A DNA stretch of 64,000 nt from Ferrovibrio sp. MS7 (lineage in GTDB: Bacteria; Pseudomonadota; Alphaproteobacteria; Ferrovibrionales; Ferrovibrionaceae), in assembly GCF_038404985.1 (NCBI RefSeq), contig NZ_JBBKBA010000001.1, positions 1,268,001 to 1,332,000 on the forward strand. Reading direction: 5' to 3'. The notes beneath the pieces are model-generated. The model saw only the letters and a program-made list of their open reading frames with translations, had not been told where the DNA came from and did not search any database. Position 1 is the first letter of the stretch, and each line of letters starts with the position of its first letter. Both the position numbers and the translations under genes were made by a program. Of this stretch, positions 53,788-61,883 are shown piece after piece.

Positions 53788-55764
53788 TTATTTCCCGGTC
53801 TCATATAGACGGAAATTAACGCTTTCCGCGACCAGTGGCAGGTTCAACTCCCAATCCCGGGGTACCAGGATATCGGTAAAACCGTAGCTCGCCGCCAGGG
53901 CTGCCCATTGCCCGGGGCTGCGCTGCTGCCATTGCCGACGCAGGCAGGGGGAACTGACGTAATTGCAGTCCGGGTCGGTGCTGAACAGTGCGATGCCATA
54001 GACCTGCTCCAGCAGGTCTGCCTGGGCTGCGGCCTGTTCACCGAGATAAGGCAGGGCGGTGACGGTGAGCGGGTCGAACAGCACCGGCCGGCGGGTCTGT
54101 AACTGGCCCCAGAGCTGCCATGTCGCGTAGTCGCCGGTGAACAGCAGCAGGCCCGGCCGGCCATGGCTGGCCTTGAGGGCGGCATCGTTCTGATAGTAGG
54201 CAAGCCGGTCGTCCATGCCGCGCCAAAGGCCCAGGCTCTGCTGTGCCATGGCGATCAGGCCCACGGCCAGCGCCAGTCCGGTGGCGGCATTGGCCAGCAG
54301 TGGCCGCCCTTTGCCGTCTGGCGACATGAGGGCAAACAGGCTCGTCCCCGTGGCGATCAGCGGAATCACCACGAAATCCGTCGCCGGCCAATGTTGCAGC
54401 AGGTTCGCCGCGCGCAACGCCAGCAAGGCGCCGCCGGCGATGATGGCCATGACGGCGGCGATGCGCAGCAGCAGGCCGGGCAGGCGCCCGGCAAGCGCTG
54501 GCCGCAGCGGCTGCAGCAGGGCCAAGGGCATGGCAGCGATTGCCAGCAAGGTGGCACTGGTGCCGCGCTCGGCATGGCCTGGGGCGAATACCAGCACGAT
54601 CCCCGCCCAGCCGAGCAGCAGCGCTGGCAGTGCCATGCTGCTTGCCGCGCCGCGTTCGCGCCCCAGGATGCCGATCAGCAGCGCCGCGAATAGCGCCGCG
54701 TTGATATTGAGGAAGCGGTTGGGCATGGCCGAGAATAGTTCCACCGGAATCCAGGCATCCGGCCAGTGATAGACCGAGGTGGCGATAGCAGCGAACAAGG
54801 CATTGATGCCGAGCAGCAGAAACAGCAGGCGCTGCGCGCCGCCCAGGCTGCGCCAAGCCAGCGCGCCATAGCCAATCACCAGCATGACCGCCGCGATGAC
54901 CTCCAGCAGGGTAAGTGATGGCCGGATAGCGGCGCGGTGGCCATCATGTAGGCGTGAATAATCCAGGATCGCCTGTTTTTGTGCGTTACCAAGGCCCTGT
55001 GGCATCGGAAACAGCCTGAAATGCAGCCACACCACCAGGGCGGAGAGAACAAGGCCGATCAGGCCCCAGGTCACGGCACGGCGGGTTTCCGCCGGCCGGC
55101 TGCCATACTGTACCAGCACGGCTAGGCCGGCGATGCCGGCACCCCACAGGCCGACTACCGGATGCGTCACCGGCAGCAACCCGGCAAGCAGCGCGCCCGC
55201 CCTGGTCCAGCCCATGGCGAAATAGGCCGCCACCAGGGTGATGAGCGTGATGGTGAAGCCACCATAGCCATAGTCGGCAGGCGGCAGGATGATTGGATAA
55301 TTCAGGCCGCGCAGGGCCGCCAGGCTGGCATAGATGAGGCAAGGCGCCAGCATTGCAAGCAACTGGCGGCGGCATATTGCCAGGATCAGCAGGCCCCAGG
55401 CCTGGAAAGCTGCGGCGGTGAGCAGGCTGCTAAAGCTGATCGATACTGCGCGCTCGTCCAGTCCGGCCATCAGAAGCCAGGCAGCAATGTAATGCTGCAG
55501 CACTGGTATCTTCATCAGGTAGAGGTAGCGGAGATTCTCGCTTGGATAATGCACCAGGTCGGCGATCACTTGCCCCGGCTCAATGATCGCCTGCCAGCCA
55601 GCGCCGGCACCACCGAGCAGCGCACCTGCCAGCGCACAGAAAATAGCAACAATACTGCCATGCGGCGTGCCCGCCGCTTCAGCCTGTTGATGTGAAACGC
55701 TTTCCCATCGCGGCATGGCCGCACGATCCATTCCTGTTGGCGGCGCTGATCTGTGGCCGGGCAT
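53788..55764 (-). CDS. Large polytopic membrane protein of unknown function
   Basis: 658 residues from the ATG at 55764; in-frame starts at 55806 and 55731 are alternatives. About twelve to fourteen membrane segments occupy residues 35-530, including AIFCALAGALLGGAGAG and TLITLVAAYFAMGW. The last 120 residues are soluble (GLLLFTGDYATWQLWGQLQ onwards), probably periplasmic, with a Cys pair in DPDCNYVSSPC. The general plan resembles GT-C glycosyltransferases or polymerases, but no GT-C acidic loop is convincing. It lies upstream of the regulator gene in the same direction, 68 bases away. Confidence 0.75.
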   Translation of the reverse strand: MPGHRSAPPTGMDRAAMPRWESVSHQQAEAAGTPHGSIVAIFCALAGALLGGAGAGWQAIIEPGQVIADLVHYPSENLRYLYLMKIPVLQHYIAAWLLMAGLDERAVSISFSSLLTAAAFQAWGLLILAICRRQLLAMLAPCLIYASLAALRGLNYPIILPPADYGYGGFTITLITLVAAYFAMGWTRAGALLAGLLPVTHPVVGLWGAGIAGLAVLVQYGSRPAETRRAVTWGLIGLVLSALVVWLHFRLFPMPQGLGNAQKQAILDYSRLHDGHRAAIRPSLTLLEVIAAVMLVIGYGALAWRSLGGAQRLLFLLLGINALFAAIATSVYHWPDAWIPVELFSAMPNRFLNINAALFAALLIGILGRERGAASSMALPALLLGWAGIVLVFAPGHAERGTSATLLAIAAMPLALLQPLRPALAGRLPGLLLRIAAVMAIIAGGALLALRAANLLQHWPATDFVVIPLIATGTSLFALMSPDGKGRPLLANAATGLALAVGLIAMAQQSLGLWRGMDDRLAYYQNDAALKASHGRPGLLLFTGDYATWQLWGQLQTRRPVLFDPLTVTALPYLGEQAAAQADLLEQVYGIALFSTDPDCNYVSSPCLRRQWQQRSPGQWAALAASYGFTDILVPRDWELNLPLVAESVNFRLYETGK

Positions 55765-55829
55765 TGTGACGACGCCGCCTTGCTCTATGATGCGGCGCGT
55801 CAGCATACGGAAAACCGCTCCGGTCGCAA

Positions 55830-56441
55830 ATGCAGCTCTTTGCCGATTTTTTTGCCGATGTACTGCTGCGGTTGGAGGAATACCGGCTGCTGGCCATGCT
55901 GGCATTTATTGTGCTGCATGTGGCTGCGGCAGCATTGCTGCTGCCTTGCTCGCAATTCACCTTGCTGGCCGGCACCCTGTGGGGACCGGCGGTTGGCTTC
56001 GCGCTGTCATCAGCCGGCATGCTGGCTGCGGCGGCAACCACACATCTGCTGGGCCGGAAGGTGCTGGCAAAACGTATCGATGGTGCCAAGGGGCGTTTTC
56101 GACGCATAACCGATGCGGTGCATAATGTCGCCGAAACGGTTGGGCCGGGTTGGAAGCCGGTGCTGCTGCTTCAGGGGCTGCCGCTGGTGCCGGCCTCAAG
56201 CACCGGCTACGTTTTCGGTGTCATCGGCACGCCGCTGCACATCTTCCTGCCGGTAACGTATATCGCCACGTTGCCGCAGCATGCGCTGATCGTCTTCTCG
56301 GGCACCCTGCTGCGCGATGCGGTTGCGGTCGGCGAAGTCCGTCTCTACCTGGCTTTTGTGTTGCCGGCGGTGGCGGTAGCATTCATCCTGCTGCCGGTTT
56401 TCCAGCGCCGGATGCGGGCCTGGCTCTCCGGACGATCCTGA
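55830..56441 (+). CDS. TVP38/TMEM64 (VTT, DedA-related) membrane protein
   Basis: 203 residues, about five hydrophobic segments. LLPCSQFTLLAGTLWGPAVGF near residue 38 and LQGLPLVPASSTGYVFG near 113 match the SNARE-associated/VTT domain, with the second reentrant Gly-Pro region. Members of this superfamily act as lipid scramblases or transporters, and DedA-family relatives recycle undecaprenyl phosphate, which would suit a polysaccharide locus. The exact role here is inferred. It is divergent from the polytopic gene and convergent with the GT2 gene. Confidence 0.82.
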   Translation: MQLFADFFADVLLRLEEYRLLAMLAFIVLHVAAAALLLPCSQFTLLAGTLWGPAVGFALSSAGMLAAAATTHLLGRKVLAKRIDGAKGRFRRITDAVHNVAETVGPGWKPVLLLQGLPLVPASSTGYVFGVIGTPLHIFLPVTYIATLPQHALIVFSGTLLRDAVAVGEVRLYLAFVLPAVAVAFILLPVFQRRMRAWLSGRS

Positions 56442-56445
56442 CGCG

Positions 56446-57453
56446 CTAGTCGAAACCGACAGTATTGTCGACGATATAGCGCGGCCGGCCACGCACATCC
56501 TTGTAGGTGCGCACCACATAAATCCCCACGGTGCCGATCGCCAGTAGCAAAGTGGCCCACAGCATCAGGCCAAGGCCGATGAACAGCGCCATTGTGTAGC
56601 CTGGCGTATCGGTAAACATCATGCCCAGAGCGGCGACGACCGTAAGCAGCAGCGAGGCGCCAAGCACTGTCACTGAAAGCACGCCGATCAGATAGATCGG
56701 CGTGAAGGAGAAGGACGTGATGCCGCCGAGCAGTGCCTGCCAGGGATTGCGGCTGAACACCGGGAAATGCGATTTGCCCTCGTGCCGCGCGTCGCGGATA
56801 TACGACACGAAGGTCTGCTGGTAGCCGATCCAGATCACTAGGCCGCGCAGGTAGGGATCGTTCTCGCGTAGGGTCAGCAGGCGGTCTACCACCACGCGGT
56901 CGAGCAGTTTGTAGTCGCCGCAATCCATAGGTAGCTTGATGTTGCTGCCGAGCTGGATGGCGCGATAGCCCATCCGTGTCACAAACAGCTTGAGCGCGCT
57001 TTCGCCCAGGCGGCGTTCGCGCACGGTATGCACCACCTTGGAGCCGGCATGCCATTGCGCAAGCAGCGTGGGGATCAGCTCCGGCGGATCCTGCAGGTCG
57101 CAATCGAGGTAGATGACGGCGGCGCCGCGGGCATGCTCCATGCCGGCCAGGGCGCATTCGGAAACGCCAAAACGCCGTGACATGTTCACCACCTTTACCC
57201 GGCTATCGCGGGCATGCAACTCCTGCAGCACCGCCAGTGACCGGTCGGATGAGACATCGTTGACGAAGATGATTTCAAAATCCTCGGGCAATGGCTCGAA
57301 TACCTTGGTGACCCGGGCCACCAGCAACGGGATGTTCTTCTCCTCGTTGCGGAAGGAAACGACGATGGAAACCAGAGCCGGGGACATGGTGGACGGCATG
57401 ATGCGGCGGTTCTCCTGGAAGGCCTGGCGGTTAGGCTGCGAATCGGCTGACAT
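56446..57453 (-). CDS. Family 2 glycosyltransferase, polyprenyl-phosphate type (GtrB/ArnC/DPM-like)
   Basis: 335 residues. SIVVSFRNEEKNIPLLVARV opens the GT-A fold, the metal-binding motif is YLDCDLQDPPELIP near residue 116, and two C-terminal membrane helices follow (around residues 245-320). DCGDYKLLDRVVVDRLL is typical of the GtrB/ArnC group, which move a sugar from a nucleotide donor to undecaprenyl or bactoprenyl phosphate at the cytoplasmic face. It could supply donor sugar for periplasmic decoration by a GT-C enzyme such as the nearby polytopic protein. Confidence 0.88.
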   Translation of the reverse strand: MSADSQPNRQAFQENRRIMPSTMSPALVSIVVSFRNEEKNIPLLVARVTKVFEPLPEDFEIIFVNDVSSDRSLAVLQELHARDSRVKVVNMSRRFGVSECALAGMEHARGAAVIYLDCDLQDPPELIPTLLAQWHAGSKVVHTVRERRLGESALKLFVTRMGYRAIQLGSNIKLPMDCGDYKLLDRVVVDRLLTLRENDPYLRGLVIWIGYQQTFVSYIRDARHEGKSHFPVFSRNPWQALLGGITSFSFTPIYLIGVLSVTVLGASLLLTVVAALGMMFTDTPGYTMALFIGLGLMLWATLLLAIGTVGIYVVRTYKDVRGRPRYIVDNTVGFD

Positions 57454-57655
57454 TCTAGATTAAGGCGCCGCGGGAGCGGAGTACCGAGGGCAAAAAATCG
57501 CCTGGCAGGCTGGCCTGAAATCCCGCATTTTGCCCAGGAATTGAAGATAAACACTTGCGAATACACGGTAAAACGTCTATCACCCGGCGGGCCTCCAGGG
57601 CGGCGCACCAGCCCTCCCCGCCAAGCCGGAAAAGTGAGCCGAGGTGGATTCCCCT

Positions 57656-58624
57656 ATGACCAAGCTCCCTGTCGCCAGCCTCGATCCGGCCGACCTGTCG
57701 CGGCTGTATCGGAAGCTCCGATTGATCCGTCGCGTTGAAGAGGAAACGGCCCGGATCTATCCCTCCGACAAGATCAAGAGTCCGGTTCATCTCGCCATCG
57801 GCCAGGAAGCCGTATCGGCGGCGGTATGCGACGTGTTGCGCGCCGACGATGCCGCCTCGGGCACATATCGCAGCCATGCCGTCTATCTGGCGAAAGGTGG
57901 CAATGTGGCGGCAATGATGGCGGAGATGTATGGCAAGGATACCGGCTGCTGCCGCGGCAAGGGCGGCTCGATGCATATCATTTCGCCGGAAGCGAATGTG
58001 CTCGGCTCCTCGGCGGTGGTTGGCACCAATATTCCGATTGCTACCGGCTATGGCCTGAAGCTGAAGCGCGAAGCGCAGGGCCGTGTCTGTGCCGTGTTCT
58101 TTGGCGATGGCGCCACCGAGGAAGGCTGCTTCTACGAGAGCGTGAATTTCGCGATGCTGCACCGGTTGCCGGTATTGTTCGTCTGTGAAAACAACGGCTT
58201 TGCGATCCATGAGCCGCTGTCCAAGCGCTGGTCCAGTGAAGATATCTGCGGTCGCGTGTCGGCTTTTGGCATGCCGGTATACCGAATCGCCGATGGTGAC
58301 GTACTTGCTATCCGCGAGGCTGCCGCTGAAGCCGTTGCGCGCATGCGGCGCGGCGAAGGCCCCAGCTTCATCGAGTGCAAGGTCTACCGCTGGCGCGAGC
58401 ATGTTGGCCCAGCGGAGGATTTTGACCAGGGCTATCGCGCGCGCAGTGAAGCAGAGCCTTGGATGAGCAACGACCAAGTGGCACGCGTCGGCGCGATGCT
58501 CGATCCCACCGAGCGTGCGGCCATCGACGCTGCCATCGAAGCGGAACTTGCAGTCGCCATCGAGTTCGCCGAAGCCTCGCCTTTCCCCGCCGCACAGGAG
58601 TTGTACGCCAATGTCTACGCCTGA
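57656..58624 (+). CDS. TPP-dependent 2-oxoacid dehydrogenase-type E1 alpha subunit
   Basis: 322 residues from the ATG at 57656, eight bases after GAGGTGG. The thiamine pyrophosphate motif runs from GDG (residues 150-152) to NN (179-180). YRSHAVYLAKGG and GCCRGKGGSMHI are the phosphorylation-loop-like and substrate-side segments of PDH/acetoin-dehydrogenase E1 alpha. No E2 or E3 gene follows; instead a sugar dehydratase gene does. The protein therefore probably uses TPP carboligase or decarboxylase chemistry on a sugar or for its two-carbon branch. It overlaps E1 beta by 14 bases. Confidence 0.88.
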   Translation: MTKLPVASLDPADLSRLYRKLRLIRRVEEETARIYPSDKIKSPVHLAIGQEAVSAAVCDVLRADDAASGTYRSHAVYLAKGGNVAAMMAEMYGKDTGCCRGKGGSMHIISPEANVLGSSAVVGTNIPIATGYGLKLKREAQGRVCAVFFGDGATEEGCFYESVNFAMLHRLPVLFVCENNGFAIHEPLSKRWSSEDICGRVSAFGMPVYRIADGDVLAIREAAAEAVARMRRGEGPSFIECKVYRWREHVGPAEDFDQGYRARSEAEPWMSNDQVARVGAMLDPTERAAIDAAIEAELAVAIEFAEASPFPAAQELYANVYA

Positions 58625-59669
58625 GCGCCTGCTGCGCTATGTCGATGCGCTGGCCGAGGCCGTGGCGCAGGAAATGGAGCGGGATCCTAGCGTTTTCGTC
58701 ATGGGCCTGGATGTGGACGACCACAAGGCGATTCAGGGCTCCACCCGAGGTCTGCTGCAGCGCTTTGGTGCTGACCGGGTTTTCACCACACCGCTGTCGG
58801 AAGATGCCATGACCGGCGTGGCTATCGGCGCGGCCATGGCGGGCATGCGGCCGATCCATGTGCATATCCGCATGGACTTCCTGATGCTGGGCATGAACCA
58901 GCTGGTGAACATGGCAGCGAAGGCGCATTACATGTATGGCGGCGCGGTGAAGGTGCCAATGGTGGTGCGCTGCATGATTGGCAAGTCATGGGGCCAGGGC
59001 GCCCAGCATAGCCAGGGCCTGCATTCCATGTTCATGCATGTGCCCGGCCTGAAGGTGGTGGCGCCGAGCAATGCCCATGATGCTAAGGGTTGCCTCATTG
59101 CCGCGATCCGCGACGATAATCCGGTGATCTTCATGGAGCATCGCCTACTCTATGGCCTGGATGCCTATGTGCCGGAAGAGCCGTTTGCGGTCGAACTGGG
59201 CAAGGCGCGCATCGTCGCCAAGGGCAATGACATCACCATTGTCGGCATTTCCAACATGCTGGTGGAATGCCTGCGGGCTCGCGAATTGCTGGCCGAGCAG
59301 GGCATCCACGCCGAAGTGATCGATCCGATCACGCTATCGCCGCTGGATAGCGAAACAGTGCTGCAATCGGTCGCCCGCACCGGCAAGCTGCTGGTGGTGG
59401 ATAATGGCTGGACAATGTGTGGCGCCAGTGCGGAAATCCTAGCCCGCGTTGCCGAAACACGCGCGACGCGCGGTGCCGTAGTGCAGCGCATGGGTTTCGC
59501 ACCCACTACCTGCCCCACCTCGCCGCCGCTGGAGCAACTTTTCTATCCGAACCCCGCCACCATCGCCGCCGCCGCTCATGTCTTGGTGCGGCCCGATGCA
59601 GAGGCCTGGATGCCTACCGCAGACCAGGCCAAGCTGGCGTATCAGGCGCAATTTCGCGGCCCCTTCTGA
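58611..59669 (+). CDS. TPP-dependent E1 beta subunit (transketolase-like)
   Basis: 352 residues from the ATG at 58611 (MSTPERLLRYVDALAEAVAQ); the longer frame upstream shadows E1 alpha. LSEDAMTGVAIGAAMAGMRP near residue 63 is the E1 beta catalytic-side motif. AKAHYMYGG and QGAQHSQGLHSMFMHVPGL follow, with transketolase C-terminal domain near 215-330. It forms the alpha2-beta2 tetramer with the upstream subunit. The pair sits at the head of a sugar-modification operon rather than with respiratory genes. Confidence 0.88.
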   Translation: MSTPERLLRYVDALAEAVAQEMERDPSVFVMGLDVDDHKAIQGSTRGLLQRFGADRVFTTPLSEDAMTGVAIGAAMAGMRPIHVHIRMDFLMLGMNQLVNMAAKAHYMYGGAVKVPMVVRCMIGKSWGQGAQHSQGLHSMFMHVPGLKVVAPSNAHDAKGCLIAAIRDDNPVIFMEHRLLYGLDAYVPEEPFAVELGKARIVAKGNDITIVGISNMLVECLRARELLAEQGIHAEVIDPITLSPLDSETVLQSVARTGKLLVVDNGWTMCGASAEILARVAETRATRGAVVQRMGFAPTTCPTSPPLEQLFYPNPATIAAAAHVLVRPDAEAWMPTADQAKLAYQAQFRGPF

Positions 59670-59695
59670 GCCGCAGCTTTAGGGGATTGTCAGCG

Positions 59696-60862
59696 ATGTT
59701 CTACGAATTGGCCGCGTCTTCCTGGGGTGTTGAGGAAATCCAGGCGATGCACCGCGTCATCGACAGCGGTTTCTTCACCATGGGTGAAAACGTCAAGAAG
59801 CTGGAGCGCCAGTTCGCCGACTATTTTGGCATGAAGTATGGTATAATGGTGAATTCCGGCTCTTCGGCCAATCTGGTGTCCACCGCGGCGCTGTTCTACA
59901 AGAAGCATTGCCCACTGCAGCGTGGCGACGAAGTGATTGTGCCGGCCATCTCCTGGGCCACCACTTACCACCCGCTGCAGCAATACGGCCTCAAGCTGCG
60001 CTTTCTTGATGTTGACCTGCACTCGCTCAACATGGATATAACCCGCCTCGAAGAGGCGCTGACTCCGCGTACCCGCGCCATTGTGGCGGTGAGCATCCTT
60101 GGTAACCCGGCCGAGCTCGACGTGCTACGCAACTTCGCCGACAAGCATGGCCTCTACTTGTTGGAAGACAATTGCGAGTCGATGGATGCGGAACTGAATG
60201 GCCGCAAGACCGGCACATTCGGCCACCTCAACACCTTCAGCTTTTTCTTCTCCCACCATATTTCCACCATGGAAGGTGGGATGATCCTGACCGACGATGT
60301 GGAATTGGCGCATCTCTGCCACTCTATTCGTGCCCATGGCTGGACGCGCGATCTGCCTCCTGACACCACCATCTACGAGCGCAAGGGCAGCGATTTCTAT
60401 GAGGCCTACAACTTTATCCTGCCGGGTTATAACGTGCGGCCATTGGAACTGTCGGGCGCCATCGGCCTTGAACAGATCAAGAAGTTGCCGGCGATGACCG
60501 CGCAGCGGCGCAAGAACTGGGCACTGTTCCAGGAGCTCTTCGGCACGGATGAACGCTTCATCATCCAGCGTGAGCACGGCAAGAGTTCGGCCTTTTCCTT
60601 CACGCTGATTCTCAATCCGGCCCTGAAGGTGGATCGCGAGCGTGCTTTCGCGGCGTTGCGCGACGCCGATATCGGCTATCGCATCATCACCGGCGGCAAT
60701 TTCCTGCGCCACAGCGTAATGAAGTACTACGAATATGAGATTGTCGGCGACGTAAAGAACGCCGACCTTGCCCATGATCACGGCTTCTTTGTCGGCAATC
60801 ATCCGCAAGACTTGACGCCGCAGCTCGAACGGCTGCGCAATGCCCTGCACAACTTTGTCTAA
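59696..60862 (+). CDS. PLP-dependent 3-dehydratase of the DegT family (ColD/RfbH-like, His replaces Lys)
   Basis: 388 residues, the same length as ColD as I recall it. The Lys that forms the aldimine in aminotransferases is replaced: FSFFFSHHISTMEGG places His187/His188 there. Such His-type members (ColD, RfbH) remove the C3 hydroxyl of 4-keto-6-deoxy nucleotide sugars to give 3,6-dideoxy sugars. ISWATTYHPLQQYGLK and LRFLDVDLHSLNMD are ColD-like. It lies 26 bases after E1 beta and 17 before an SDR gene, so all probably belong to one pathway. Confidence 0.87.
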   Translation: MFYELAASSWGVEEIQAMHRVIDSGFFTMGENVKKLERQFADYFGMKYGIMVNSGSSANLVSTAALFYKKHCPLQRGDEVIVPAISWATTYHPLQQYGLKLRFLDVDLHSLNMDITRLEEALTPRTRAIVAVSILGNPAELDVLRNFADKHGLYLLEDNCESMDAELNGRKTGTFGHLNTFSFFFSHHISTMEGGMILTDDVELAHLCHSIRAHGWTRDLPPDTTIYERKGSDFYEAYNFILPGYNVRPLELSGAIGLEQIKKLPAMTAQRRKNWALFQELFGTDERFIIQREHGKSSAFSFTLILNPALKVDRERAFAALRDADIGYRIITGGNFLRHSVMKYYEYEIVGDVKNADLAHDHGFFVGNHPQDLTPQLERLRNALHNFV

Positions 60863-60879
60863 TCCTGGGAGTTTGGCTG

Positions 60880-61827
60880 ATGGCTGCGCGTAAAACCTCC
60901 GTGCTGGTGACTGGTGGTGCCGGCTATCTAGGCGCGATCATGGTGCCCGAGCTGCTGCAAGCGGGCTACCGGGTTACAGTGCTCGACAACTTCATGTTCA
61001 AGCAGGCATCGCTCAACCATATCTGCGTTCACCCAGATTTCGATGTGGTGCGTGGCGATGCACGCGACGAAGCGGTGCTGAAGCCGTTGATAAAGGATGC
61101 GGACTACGTCATCCCGCTGGCCGCTCTCGTCGGCGCGCCACTTTGCAATAACGATAAGCTCGGCGCCACCAGTCTTAATCGCGATGCGGTGATCACCCTG
61201 ACCAGGCTGCTTTCCAAGGAGCAGCGCATCCTGACGCCGATCACCAACTCGGGCTACGGCGTCGGCGAGAAGGGCAAGTTCTGCACCGAGGAAACGCCGA
61301 TGCGACCGATCTCCCTCTATGGCACCACCAAGGTGGAGGCTGAACAGGCAGTGATGGCGCGCGGTAATGCTATCAGCTTCCGGCTGGCCACTGTCTTCGG
61401 CATGTCGCCGCGGATGCGGCTTGACCTGCTGGTCAATGATTTCGTCTACCGTGCGGTGTTCGACCGTGCCGTGGTGCTGTTCGAGCCGCATTTCAAGCGC
61501 AACTACATCCATGTGCGCGATGTCACGCGCGCCTTCCTGCATGGTATGGCGAATTTCGAGGCAATGCGCGACCAAGCCTATAATGTTGGCCTTTCGGATG
61601 CCAATCTGTCAAAGCTGGAGCTGTGCGAACGCATTCGCCAGCATCTGCCGGGCTTCGTGTTCCCCGAGGCGCCGGTGGGTGAGGATCCAGACAAGCGTGA
61701 CTATATCGTTTCAAATGCCAAGATCGAGGCGACCGGCTTTGCCCCGGCCTACGGCCTGGATATGGGTATCCAGGAACTGATCAAGGGTTACCGGATGATC
61801 CGAAACAGCCTTTACGGCAATATCTAG
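60880..61827 (+). CDS. NAD-dependent SDR epimerase/reductase
   Basis: 315 residues. VLVTGGAGYLGAIMVPELL near residue 8 binds NAD(P). TNSGYGVGE supplies Ser, and SLYGTTKVEAEQ the Tyr-x3-Lys pair. LAALVGAPLCNN, RNYIHVRDV and YNVGLSDANLSK are extended-SDR segments. It probably reduces the 4-keto group or epimerises the dideoxy sugar made by the adjacent dehydratase. It follows that gene by 17 bases. Confidence 0.85.
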   Translation: MAARKTSVLVTGGAGYLGAIMVPELLQAGYRVTVLDNFMFKQASLNHICVHPDFDVVRGDARDEAVLKPLIKDADYVIPLAALVGAPLCNNDKLGATSLNRDAVITLTRLLSKEQRILTPITNSGYGVGEKGKFCTEETPMRPISLYGTTKVEAEQAVMARGNAISFRLATVFGMSPRMRLDLLVNDFVYRAVFDRAVVLFEPHFKRNYIHVRDVTRAFLHGMANFEAMRDQAYNVGLSDANLSKLELCERIRQHLPGFVFPEAPVGEDPDKRDYIVSNAKIEATGFAPAYGLDMGIQELIKGYRMIRNSLYGNI

Positions 61828-61883
61828 GCTGGTGGCCCGGTGCCCACCGGCATTATGATGCATAGGCATGGCTCGGCCATGGC

